From Ilumatobacter sp. (GTDB lineage Bacteria > Actinomycetota > Acidimicrobiia > Acidimicrobiales > Ilumatobacteraceae): a stretch of 32,277 nucleotides of DNA. How positions within the stretch are numbered: position 1 is the stretch's first letter; each line of letters begins with the position of its first letter. The translations under genes and the position numbers were made by a program. This document shows, piece after piece, positions 6,741 through 14,345 of the stretch. Location: the NCBI GenBank assembly GCA_013002175.1, contig JABDKP010000131.1, positions 1 through 32,277 on the forward strand, in the 5' to 3' direction. The notes beneath the pieces are model-generated. The model saw only the letters and a program-made list of their open reading frames with translations, was not told where the DNA came from and did not search any database.

Positions 6741-8651
6741 GTGGCTGGAGCCGCCCTCGAACAGTCCGTCCTTGAATCCAAGGACAAGGACACGTTGTTG
6801 GAAATGGCCAAGGCGCTCGGCGTCAAGGCCAACGCCCGACTCAAGAAGTCCGACATCATCGACAAGATCCTCGACTCGACCGGCCCGTCCAGTGCCGCGG
6901 CGTCGAGCAACGGCGCAGCCGACGCCGCGCCGGATCGCTCCGACGGCGGTGCTGCGAAGTCCGACGGTGCTGAGCAGCAGGCTGACGGCCCGGCCCCGGC
7001 AACCGACGCACCGAAATCGTCGCCGGACGGCGTCGTGCTCGGCGAGGACGGTGAGCCGCTCGCCGACTGGGAGCTCGCGCTGCGCGAGCAGGGTGTCGAC
7101 ACGACGACCCGCGCCGTCGGCGACTCGTCAGCCGGTGAGGCCAAGGGCGGCGACGAAGCCGGCCGAGGCGAATCGAAGTCCGGCGACACCAAGTCCGGCG
7201 ACACCAAGCGCACCGACGGCAACCGGGACGGATCGAAGTCCGGCGACGGCAAGTCCGGCGACGGCAAACGCACCGACGGCAACCGGGGTGGCGACGCCAA
7301 GTCCGGCGACGGCAACCGCAACCGCAACGACGGCAACCGCAATCGCAACGACGGCAATCGCAATGACGGCAACCGCAACCGCAACGACGACGGCGGGGGC
7401 GGCGAGGGTGGCAACAAGCGGCGCCGGCGCCGCCGCAAGGGCGGCCGCGGCGGCCAAGAGGGCCCCCAGGGCGAGGACCTCGAGCTGCTCGACCAGGAGG
7501 GTCAGCCGCTGTCCAACGAGCCGACCGAGGTGACCGGCTACCTCGACGTGCGTGACGAGGGATACGGGTTCCTGCGGGTCAACGGGTACCTGCCGAGCAA
7601 GGCCGACGCGTACATCACGGTCAAGGTCGCGCGCCAGTACGGGCTGCGACGCGGTGACCTCGTCGTCGGCATGATGCGGCCCGCACAGCGCAACGAGAAG
7701 AACCCGCAGTTGATCGAGGTCAAGTCGGTCAACGGCGGCGACCCGGAGGCAGCCAAGAAGCGACCCCGCTTCGAGGACCTCACGGCGCTCTTCCCCGACC
7801 AGCAGCTGCGGTTGGAGGACCCGAGCGATCCGGCCAACATGACAGCGCGGATCATCGACCTCATCTCGCCGATCGGCAAGGGCCAGCGCGGCATCATCGT
7901 CTCGCCACCCAAAGCCGGCAAGACCACCGTGATGAAGACGATCGCCAAGTCGATCGAGCTCAACGACCCCGACGTCGAGCTGATCGTGCTGCTGATCGAC
8001 GAGCGGCCCGAAGAGGTCACCGACATGAAGCGGTCGGTGCAGGGCGAAGTGATCTCGTCGACGTTCGACCGGCCCAGCGACGAGCACACCCACGTCGCCG
8101 AGATGGCGATCGCGAAGGCCCGCCGCATGGTCGAGCAGGGCAAGGACGTCGTCATCATCCTCGACGGCATCACGCGCCTCAGCCGGGCGTACAACCTCGC
8201 CGCTCCGGCGAGCGGCAAGATCCTGTCCGGTGGTATCGACGCCGGCGCGCTGTATCCGCCGAAGAAGTTCTTCGGGTCGGCGCGCAACGTGGAAGAGGGC
8301 GGTTCGCTGACGATCCTCGCCACGGCGCTCGTCGACACGAACAGCCGCATGGACGAGGCGATCTTCGAGGAGTTCAAGGGCACCGGCAACATGGAGTTGC
8401 GGCTCGACCGGCGTATCGCCGAGCGGCGCATCTACCCGGCGATCGACGTCGACGCGTCGTCGACGCGCCACGAGGAGCTGCTGTTCGACCGCAAGCAGCT
8501 GCAGATGGTGTGGAAGTTGCGCCGGGTGCTGTCCGGGCTCGCGGCCGACGGCAATGCCGCCCCGGGCCTCGAATTGCTGATCGACCGGTTGAAGACGTTC
8601 CGCACGAACGCCGAGTTCCTCAGCGAGATCGCCAAACAACCAGGAATGTGA
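6741..8651 (+). CDS. rho: Transcription termination factor Rho
   Basis: Hexameric RNA-dependent ATPase/translocase that terminates transcription. It is 636 aa, much longer than E. coli Rho (419 aa) because of an inserted low-complexity region. Residues 1-50 form the Rho N-terminal helical domain (DTLLEMAKALGVK). Residues ~52-255 are disordered and rich in Ser, Gly, Asp, Asn, Arg and Lys. An S1/cold-shock-type RNA-binding domain begins near 263 (TGYLDVRDEGYGFL). The ATPase domain has Walker A with K394 (PPKAGKTT), and LIDERPEEVTDM follows. GTG 6741 is chosen because GGGAGGAGAGG lies just upstream; the frame is open back to a TTG at 6621. Long inserts of this kind are typical of actinobacterial Rho. 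Confidence 0.96.
   Translation: MAGAALEQSVLESKDKDTLLEMAKALGVKANARLKKSDIIDKILDSTGPSSAAASSNGAADAAPDRSDGGAAKSDGAEQQADGPAPATDAPKSSPDGVVLGEDGEPLADWELALREQGVDTTTRAVGDSSAGEAKGGDEAGRGESKSGDTKSGDTKRTDGNRDGSKSGDGKSGDGKRTDGNRGGDAKSGDGNRNRNDGNRNRNDGNRNDGNRNRNDDGGGGEGGNKRRRRRRKGGRGGQEGPQGEDLELLDQEGQPLSNEPTEVTGYLDVRDEGYGFLRVNGYLPSKADAYITVKVARQYGLRRGDLVVGMMRPAQRNEKNPQLIEVKSVNGGDPEAAKKRPRFEDLTALFPDQQLRLEDPSDPANMTARIIDLISPIGKGQRGIIVSPPKAGKTTVMKTIAKSIELNDPDVELIVLLIDERPEEVTDMKRSVQGEVISSTFDRPSDEHTHVAEMAIAKARRMVEQGKDVVIILDGITRLSRAYNLAAPASGKILSGGIDAGALYPPKKFFGSARNVEEGGSLTILATALVDTNSRMDEAIFEEFKGTGNMELRLDRRIAERRIYPAIDVDASSTRHEELLFDRKQLQMVWKLRRVLSGLAADGNAAPGLELLIDRLKTFRTNAEFLSEIAKQPGM
7176..7295 (+). repeat. Tandem 60-nt repeat inside rho
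   Basis: Two 60-nt units (7176-7235 and 7236-7295) encode two 20-residue units of the pattern KSGDxKSGDxKRTDGNRxGx (residues 146-165 and 166-185). They are followed by a third, decaying series of NRNRNDG/NRNDG units to about 7395. The repeats stay in frame and fall wholly in the disordered insert, so copy number can vary without breaking the enzyme. Confidence 0.85.
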
Positions 8652-8713
8652 GATCTCGACGCCTTCGGCGTCGGGCGGCTGCGCCGCCGCAGCGGTTTCG
8701 CCGCTGGATCTCA
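8649..8713. repeat. Cloverleaf-like inverted-repeat element on the rho stop codon
   Basis: A closing stem TGAGATC (8649-8655) pairs with GATCTCA (8707-8713). Between the two arms sit three perfect 6-bp hairpins: GACGCC/GGCGTC (8658-8672), GGCGGC/GCCGCC (8674-8688) and CAGCGG/CCGCTG (8690-8706), with loops of 3, 3 and 5 nt. About 50 of 65 nt are paired. The first base is the first base of the rho stop codon. It is not a tRNA: there is no 7-nt anticodon or T loop. It may act as a 3' end structure or be a mobile REP-like unit. Confidence 0.75.
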
Positions 8714-8716
8714 GTC

Positions 8717-8733
8717 TTCGGGCGGTGCCCGAA
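8717..8733. repeat. Hairpin following the cloverleaf element
   Basis: TTCGGGC (8717-8723), loop GGT, GCCCGAA (8727-8733): a perfect 7-bp stem 3 nt after the cloverleaf. It is probably part of the same element or of a compound 3' end for rho. It has no U-tract. Confidence 0.6.
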
Positions 8734-8813
8734 CTCGCTGCGCTCGGATGACTGGTCGGGTGTTCGCCACCTGCACTCCCGCTGGCCAGGAACAAAACCT
8801 GGGGGGTGCTGGT

Positions 8814-8819
8814 TACACT
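8814..8819 (+). promoter_or_regulatory. Putative -10 element of rpmE
   Basis: TACACT matches TANNNT in the gap before rpmE. The -35 position (around 8791-8796) is not consensus. Initiation near 8826 would give a leader of about 64 nt that includes GTAGGAA before the ATG. Confidence 0.4.
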
Positions 8820-8889
8820 CTCACCGCCTGATCTGTCGACGACGAACTCGGTTCAGCCGTCACCAGAAGATCGAAAGTAGGAACGCATC

Positions 8890-9120
8890 ATGAAGACCGA
8901 CATCCACCCCGACTACACCGACACCACCGTGAAGTGCTCGTGCGGCAACACGTTCACCACGAAGTCCACCGTCGGTGGCGACCTCAGCGTCGAGCTCTGC
9001 AACGAGTGCCACCCGTTCTTCACCGGCAAGCAGAAGCTCGTCGACTCCGGTGGCCGCGTCGAGCGCTTCAACCGTCGCTACGGTCAGCGCAAGAACGCCC
9101 CCGCGACGACCGAGGACTGA
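8890..9120 (+). CDS. rpmE: 50S ribosomal protein L31, zinc-binding type
   Basis: Small protein of the large ribosomal subunit that bridges to the small subunit. It is 76 aa. The four zinc ligands are present: C16 and C18 in KCSCGN, C37 and C40 in LCNECHPF. This is therefore the C+ (zinc-holding) paralogue rather than the C- form induced by zinc starvation. [20 protein letters not shown] is the conserved L31 core. Start ATG 8890 has a weak GTAGGAA upstream. rho-rpmE-prfA is a conserved order, interrupted here after rpmE by three accessory genes. A strong terminator closes the unit. Confidence 0.97.
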   Translation: MKTDIHPDYTDTTVKCSCGNTFTTKSTVGGDLSVELCNECHPFFTGKQKLVDSGGRVERFNRRYGQRKNAPATTED

Positions 9121-9168
9121 CCTGTTCGGGCGCTCCGCCCGCTCAAGAGTTCAACAAGATCGACACCA

Positions 9169-9198
9169 CGAAAAGCCGCCCGTCAGGGCGGCTTTTCG
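9169..9198 (+). terminator. Rho-independent terminator after rpmE
   Basis: CGAAAAGCCGCCC (9169-9181), loop GTCA, GGGCGGCTTTTCG (9186-9198): a perfect 13-bp stem whose descending arm contains a T4 run. It is the strongest intrinsic terminator in the window. The A-run on the left arm makes it potentially active on both strands. A weaker 6-bp GC hairpin sits just before it at 9127-9141. Confidence 0.85.
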
Positions 9199-9240
9199 CG
9201 TTCCCCCTGGTGTTCGGCTCGGCCAACGCGACAGATGTCG

Positions 9241-9261
9241 GTAACATGACGAATACGTTAC
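9241..9261. promoter_or_regulatory. Inverted repeat with -10-like hexamers upstream of the DUF1800 gene
   Basis: GTAAC (9241-9245) and GTTAC (9257-9261) are 11 nt apart in an AT-richer patch. Two overlapping TANNNT hexamers are present, TAACAT (9242-9247) and TACGTT (9254-9259). This is the most promoter-like stretch in the 243-nt gap. No clear -35 is visible. The repeat could be a regulator site controlling the DUF1800/DUF1501 pair. Confidence 0.35.
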
Positions 9262-9363
9262 GAAATGGTGATGGACGCGGTTCAACCCCCTGGGACCTCG
9301 TGCCGATGGGCGGACGACGGGCAACTGCCCGCCGACACACACAGACATGAGGGAAGACCAACC

Positions 9364-10806
9364 GTGCCAGAGCTGAACGAGTCGAACGTTCGACACCTTC
9401 TCCGCCGCACCGAGTTCGTCGACCGGCAGGACCGGGTCGACGAACTGCTCGCACTGGCCAGCCTCGAGGCCGCTGTCGACAACGTCCTCGCCGTGCCGGC
9501 GAACCCGCCGTCGGTGGTGTTCCGGGCCGAGGACTCCAACTGGCTGCGCGGCGAGGATCTCAAGCACTTCTGGCTGAACCGGATGGCCCACGACTCGGCG
9601 CGGCCGCTGCAGGAGAAGATGTCGCTGTTCTGGCACGGCCACTTCGTCAGCGAATTCGGCAAGGTCGGCACCGCCGAGCTGATGCGCGAGCAGATCGATC
9701 TGTTCCGCACGGACGGACTGACCGACATCGCCTCGATCGCACGGTCGATGTCGCTGCAGGTCGCGATGCTGCGCTACCTCGACAACAACCGCAACGAGGC
9801 CGAGTCGCCCAACCAGAACTTCGCCCGCGAGCTGATGGAGCTCTTCCTGCTCGGCGTCGGCAACTACAACGAGGGCGACGTCGAAGCGGCGACGGCAGCC
9901 TGGACCGGGCACTCCGACAACTGGCAGACCGGCGAGTACGTCTGGCGCGACGGACGTCCGAAGCACCCGTGGGAGCCGATCTACCACGACAGTTCGATCA
10001 AACACTTCCTCGGCGCGACGATCAACGTCGGTGGCAATCCCGAGGAGCACGGCTTCGAGACGATCGACGTCATCCTCGGGCGGGGCATCGTCCCCGCCGA
10101 CGCCGACGTCGTCGGCAATCGCGGGCGCCGCACGCGGGACGTCGCGGCCGAGTTCCTGTCCCGCAAGCTGTGGGTCGACTTCGCCGACGAGCACCCGCCG
10201 GATGCGGTGATCACGGCGATGCGGACCGCCCTCGTGGCGGGCGACTTCGACGTCGTGCCGTGGGTCAGGACGATGTTGACCCGCGACGAGTTCTACGCCG
10301 ATTCGGTCAAGGCCGGCCTCGTGCGGTCCCCGATCGACTGGGTCGTCTCGGTGCTGTACGCGATCGGCGCGCGATCCGACGACGTCACTCCGACGTGGCT
10401 GATGACCAACATGGGCCAAGAGCCGCTGCGGCCGCCGAACGTCAGCGGCTGGAAGACGAACGGGTACTACGTCAACGCCAGCGCGATGGAAGCGCGGGCG
10501 CGGGCCTGCCAGAGCTTCAACTGGCGGGCGAGCCGTGAATACTGGCGCACCGACGGCACTGGTTATCTCGAGATGCGCAACGGCCGCCTGACGCAGGCGG
10601 CGTTGATCGACCGGAGCCCCTGGCCGGACTACATCCCATCGATGACCGACGCCGAGGTCGTCGACACGATGCTCGAATTGCTCGCCGTCCGCTTGACCCC
10701 GGGGACGCGGCAACGAATTGTCGACCACGTCGCCGCCGGCTCGGTCTGGGAGCGCAGAAATGCGCTCCTCCTCATCCTGCTCGCCCCCGAACTGCACACT
10801 GCCTGA
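9364..10806 (+). CDS. DUF1800 family protein
   Basis: A 480-aa member of the DUF1800 family, whose biochemical role is unknown. Family landmarks are the early LLRRTEF segment, FWHGHFVSEFGKV and the signature NQNFARELMELFLLGVGNY, with RPPNVSGWKTNGYY near the end. GTG 9364 is preferred because GAGGGAAG lies 7 nt upstream; the frame is open to 9265. There is no signal peptide or membrane helix. The next gene is a DUF1501 protein 8 nt downstream; DUF1800 and DUF1501 genes are found as neighbours in many bacteria. Because the partner carries a twin-arginine signal, this protein might be exported with it as a folded complex, which is inference. Confidence 0.85.
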   Translation: MPELNESNVRHLLRRTEFVDRQDRVDELLALASLEAAVDNVLAVPANPPSVVFRAEDSNWLRGEDLKHFWLNRMAHDSARPLQEKMSLFWHGHFVSEFGKVGTAELMREQIDLFRTDGLTDIASIARSMSLQVAMLRYLDNNRNEAESPNQNFARELMELFLLGVGNYNEGDVEAATAAWTGHSDNWQTGEYVWRDGRPKHPWEPIYHDSSIKHFLGATINVGGNPEEHGFETIDVILGRGIVPADADVVGNRGRRTRDVAAEFLSRKLWVDFADEHPPDAVITAMRTALVAGDFDVVPWVRTMLTRDEFYADSVKAGLVRSPIDWVVSVLYAIGARSDDVTPTWLMTNMGQEPLRPPNVSGWKTNGYYVNASAMEARARACQSFNWRASREYWRTDGTGYLEMRNGRLTQAALIDRSPWPDYIPSMTDAEVVDTMLELLAVRLTPGTRQRIVDHVAAGSVWERRNALLLILLAPELHTA

Positions 10807-10814
10807 GGCCGACC

Positions 10815-13271
10815 ATGCTCGAACACGACATCTCCACCGCAGGCGCCATCGCCAACCTCTCGACGAGTGAACTGGCGTTCACCGATGCTCACCGCCTCGA
10901 CCGCCGCCGATTCCTCCAGCTGGTCGGGATGGGCATCGGCGCCGGCATGGTCGCCGGACCCGGGACGTCGCTGCTCGACTCGGTCCTCGCCGGGGGCGGC
11001 AACACGTCATGGGCCGCCGGCCCGATCGGGCCGGAGGACGGGATCCTGGTCATCATCGGCATGCACGGGGGCAACGACGGCCTGAACACGGTCGTGCCGA
11101 TCACCGACGGCACCTACTACGACCACCACGGCGCGCTGGCGATCCCCGCGGCGGAGACACTGCCGATCGATGCGACCACCGGCCTCAACCCGGCGCTCAC
11201 GGCGCTGAAGGACTTCTGGGATCGCGACCAGCTCGCGATCGTCGAGGGCATCGGCTACCCGAACCCCGACCTCAGCCACTTCAACTCGATGGCGAAGTGG
11301 ATGTCCGGCAAGCCCACGGGGATCCCGACGAGCGGGTGGGTCGGCCGCTGGCTGGACGGCCATCTCGGCGGGTCGAGCGATCTCTTCGCAGCGGCCGAGA
11401 TCGGAACGACGCTACCGCTGCACATGCTCGGCCGGTCCGCCCGCGCGACGGCGGTTCCGGCGAGCCGTCCGTCGTTCGGGGCCGGCACGCGCGAAAGCGA
11501 CCTGCGCGAGTACGAGACGATCCGCAGCATGAACGACGACGCACTCGGGTTCTGGCCCCGCGAGGTCAGCCAGGCGTTCGTCGACCAGCTCGACGTCGCC
11601 AAGACGATCGGCCCGCACATCCCCGACGAGCTCCCGGAAACCGACATTGCTGCGAGCCTGGACGTGGCGGCGCGGCTGATCAACGCCAACCTCGGCTTCC
11701 GCGTGCTCAGTGCCGCCTGGGGCGACTTCGACAGCCATGCCGGTCAGCCGGACATGCACCCGCTGCGGATGGCCGAACTGAACGAGGCGCTGCTGCGCTT
11801 CTTCGACGTGCTCAACGCCCAGTGGGCGTCGCGGGTGACCGTCATGACGTACTCCGAGTTCGGACGGACGAGCCACGGCAACGACGGCGCCGGCACCGAC
11901 CACGGCACGTCGGCCCCGCACTTCGTGTTCGGCGAACAGGTCAGGGGCGGCCGGTACGGTCAGCGCCCGGCGATCGCCGGCTTGCGCCGCTGGGACCGGA
12001 TGGGACACCACGTCGATTTCCGTGACTACTACGGCAGCATCATCGATGGCTGGCTCGGCGGCGACAGCACGGAGGTGCTCGGGCGGACGACCGAAGACCT
12101 CGGGTTGTTCGCCGCCCCACCGAGTTCACCCGCGCCGACGTTGCCCCCGGATCGTGCGGGCGATTTCGTGCCGATCGAACCGAAGCGGCTCGTCGACACC
12201 AGGTTCGGGACCGGCGCGCCGAAGCAGAAGCTCGGTCCGGGCGGCACGCTCGTCGTCAAGACCGCGGGGATCGCCGGGCTGCCGACGAAGGGCGTGACCG
12301 CCGTCGTCGTCAACGTCACCGCGGCCGAGACCGAGGCCGACACCTACCTCACGATCTACGAGCGTGGCGTCACCCGCCCGCTCGCGGCCAACCTCAACCC
12401 GACCGCCGAGCGGGTCATGGGCAACCTCGTGGTCACCGCAGTGGACGACGGGGGCGAGTTCGTCGTCTACAACAACGCCGGTTCGACGCACTGCATCGTC
12501 GACATCGCCGGGTACTACTCGACGTCGGCTGCCTCACGGCTGAGCCCGCTCGTGCCGCACCGGCTGCTCGACACACGCGACGGAACCGGGACCGCGGCCG
12601 GGCGCGTCCGCGGCGGCCAGACGATCGACGTGGTGGTCGCGGGCCGTGGCGGCGTACCGGCAACGGGGGTGAAGGCCGTGGTGTTGAACATCACGTCGGT
12701 GGCACCCGCCGGCCCCGGATACGTCACTGTGCACGCTCGCGGCGCCAAGCGCCCCGGCGTTGCCAGCCTGAACTACGTACCGGGCCACGACATCCCGAAC
12801 CTGGTGATGTCCAGGGTGAGCGCCGACGGGAAGATCTCGCTGTACGTCAGCGACAGCAGCGTCGACCTGGTTGCCGACGTCGTGGCGTGCTACTCCGACG
12901 ACGTCGGAACCCGACACATGCCGGTGACGCCGGCGCGAATCCTCGACACCCGCGAGGGCAATGGTGCGCCCCGGGCCCGCCTCGGCCGCGACAGTGAGGT
13001 CATCCTCCGCGTCGCCGGCCGTGGCGGCGTCCCGGCCAACGCGTCGGCGGTCGTGCTCAACGTCACCGCCGTCGCAGCCTCCGCGCCCGGTTACATCACC
13101 GTGTACCCGGACGGTGTGCCGCGACCGCTCGCAGCGAACCTCAACGTCGGGGTCGGCGACACGGTCCCCAACCTCGTCGTCGCGAAGATCGGTGCGGACG
13201 GCAACATCCGGCTCTACAACCGCGAGGGCACGGTCGACCTGGTCGCCGACGTCAACGGCTACTTCATCTGA
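10815..13271 (+). CDS. Tat-exported DUF1501 protein with three C-terminal repeats
   Basis: 818-aa secreted protein. A twin-arginine motif DRRRFLQ at residues 29-35 is followed by a Gly/Ala-rich hydrophobic stretch (LVGMGIGAGMVAGPG); the region before RR is unusually long. Residues ~70-430 form the DUF1501 domain, related to the alkaline-phosphatase/sulfatase superfamily: IIGMHGGNDGLNTVVP, GYPNPDLSHFNSM, SEFGRTSHGNDGAGTDHGT. The tail has three copies of a ~125-residue module, each starting with an R-[LVI]-[LV]-DTR motif at residues 458, 583 and 708 and each ending in a D[IV][AVN][GA]Y-type strand. Such modules occur in many actinobacterial secreted proteins and may bind the envelope or glycans. 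ATG 10815 lies 8 nt after the DUF1800 stop. Confidence 0.85.
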   Translation: MLEHDISTAGAIANLSTSELAFTDAHRLDRRRFLQLVGMGIGAGMVAGPGTSLLDSVLAGGGNTSWAAGPIGPEDGILVIIGMHGGNDGLNTVVPITDGTYYDHHGALAIPAAETLPIDATTGLNPALTALKDFWDRDQLAIVEGIGYPNPDLSHFNSMAKWMSGKPTGIPTSGWVGRWLDGHLGGSSDLFAAAEIGTTLPLHMLGRSARATAVPASRPSFGAGTRESDLREYETIRSMNDDALGFWPREVSQAFVDQLDVAKTIGPHIPDELPETDIAASLDVAARLINANLGFRVLSAAWGDFDSHAGQPDMHPLRMAELNEALLRFFDVLNAQWASRVTVMTYSEFGRTSHGNDGAGTDHGTSAPHFVFGEQVRGGRYGQRPAIAGLRRWDRMGHHVDFRDYYGSIIDGWLGGDSTEVLGRTTEDLGLFAAPPSSPAPTLPPDRAGDFVPIEPKRLVDTRFGTGAPKQKLGPGGTLVVKTAGIAGLPTKGVTAVVVNVTAAETEADTYLTIYERGVTRPLAANLNPTAERVMGNLVVTAVDDGGEFVVYNNAGSTHCIVDIAGYYSTSAASRLSPLVPHRLLDTRDGTGTAAGRVRGGQTIDVVVAGRGGVPATGVKAVVLNITSVAPAGPGYVTVHARGAKRPGVASLNYVPGHDIPNLVMSRVSADGKISLYVSDSSVDLVADVVACYSDDVGTRHMPVTPARILDTREGNGAPRARLGRDSEVILRVAGRGGVPANASAVVLNVTAVAASAPGYITVYPDGVPRPLAANLNVGVGDTVPNLVVAKIGADGNIRLYNREGTVDLVADVNGYFI

Positions 13272-13290
13272 GCGCTGACGCCGGCGCCGG

Positions 13291-13296
13291 TAGCGT
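13291..13296 (+). promoter_or_regulatory. Putative -10 element (leaderless) of the 340-aa gene
   Basis: TAGCGT ends 6 nt before the GTG at 13303. This is the same geometry as at hom, rpiB and others in this window. It lies in the right half of a TGACGC/GCGTCA inverted repeat (13276-13298). Confidence 0.5.
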
Positions 13297-13302
13297 CACG
13301 GT

Positions 13303-14325
13303 GTGAGCGACCGGCGCAACCCTCGACTGCTCGGCGTCAAGCTGCGCACGCTCGTGGCGGAGCATCTCGGTACACCGATCGACGCCGACCCGGACTCGTT
13401 GCCGAACGGCGTGGCGCTGCGCGACGGCGACGCGGCCTGGGTGATCGTCGACGGCGACGCGCAGCGCAGCCTCGGTGCGGTGCTGGCGTGGGCGCTACGC
13501 CGCGATGCCCGGACGCTGCATGTCGTCGCCGAAGTCGGCGGCGGCACGCTCGCACGACGCGCCTCGGCGTTCACGACGCCGATCTCGGTCTGGTTCGCCG
13601 AGGAGCGCACCCTGCTGCCGGTCGTCGCCGAGCCGCTCGCCCCACCGCCGCCCGCGTCGGCCGAGCATCTCGGGTTCACCGCCCGGATCGCAGATGCCGG
13701 CGCAGAACCGAACGTCGAGCACGGCGTCGTGTTCGGAGAGGTGCGCGGGCTCGAGGTGTGCCGTGTCGTCGACCGGCCGACCGTCGGTTTCCTCGCCGAA
13801 CCGGGGGTCGATCCGGTGGTGTCGCCCCTGGCCGACGGCGTCCAGCTCGAAGTCGGCGTCGGTGGCGCCGATCGCGAGGCGTTCCACATGCTCCACGGCG
13901 AGCTGCCGACGTCGGAGGCACTGGCAGCGGTTGTCGCGACGGTGTCCCGGTACCGGTCGGCCGTCGACCGACCTCACCCGCTCAACCGACTCGGCCGCGA
14001 GCGCCTGCTCCGGTGGCATGCGGTGCAGTATCCCGGCCGGATCGGTCTCGCGGAACTGGCGGCCGCCGAGCCCCCGATCCGCCGTCCCAATCTGAAGGAC
14101 CCGGTGCCGTGCGTCGCGACCGGTGCCCGCGACAACGGCGATCGGATCGCCGTCGTGTTCTCCGCCGGTGTCGACCTCGACCTCGTCCCGTACGTCGCCG
14201 ACGTCCAGGCGATGTACGGAATTCCGGTGATCGCCGCAGTGCCCGAGCGCGACGACATCGCGATGACGCGCGATCTCGCCGGGCAACTCGTGGAGCCGAT
14301 CGAGTTCGTCGCGCTCGACCTGTGA
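13303..14325 (+). CDS. Uncharacterised 340-aa protein
   Basis: I do not recognise a family. The protein is soluble, without signal peptide or membrane helix. It seems to have two parts. The first (to about residue 115) is an alpha/beta region with LHVVAEVGGGTLARRAS, ending in a proline-rich linker. The second includes VQLEVGVGGADREAFHMLHG, a basic segment around PLNRLGRERLLRWHAVQYPG and an alpha/beta C-terminus (RIAVVFSAGVDLDLVPYVAD). Coding is well supported by length, position-specific G+C and fit between neighbours. It starts with GTG 6 nt after a -10-like hexamer, so it appears to be its own transcription unit. It ends 20 nt before prfA. Confidence 0.8.
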   Translation: MSDRRNPRLLGVKLRTLVAEHLGTPIDADPDSLPNGVALRDGDAAWVIVDGDAQRSLGAVLAWALRRDARTLHVVAEVGGGTLARRASAFTTPISVWFAEERTLLPVVAEPLAPPPPASAEHLGFTARIADAGAEPNVEHGVVFGEVRGLEVCRVVDRPTVGFLAEPGVDPVVSPLADGVQLEVGVGGADREAFHMLHGELPTSEALAAVVATVSRYRSAVDRPHPLNRLGRERLLRWHAVQYPGRIGLAELAAAEPPIRRPNLKDPVPCVATGARDNGDRIAVVFSAGVDLDLVPYVADVQAMYGIPVIAAVPERDDIAMTRDLAGQLVEPIEFVALDL

Positions 14326-14330
14326 CTCGT

Positions 14331-14336
14331 TAGCCT
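14331..14336 (+). promoter_or_regulatory. Putative -10 element of prfA
   Basis: TAGCCT, identical to the hexamer before hom, ends 9 nt before the prfA ATG. It lies just past the stop codon of the preceding gene. Confidence 0.45.
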
Positions 14337-14345
14337 CGACTCGCC

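Noticed and set aside
8649-8713. tRNA or tRNA-like gene
   Set aside because: The shape is a cloverleaf, but the loops are 3, 3 and 5 nt, with no 7-nt anticodon loop, no T-loop motif and no room for D-loop residues.
9127-9141. CGGGCG/CGCCCG hairpin as the rpmE terminator
   Set aside because: It has no T-run. The 13-bp hairpin at 9169-9198 with T4 is the real terminator; this one may only assist.
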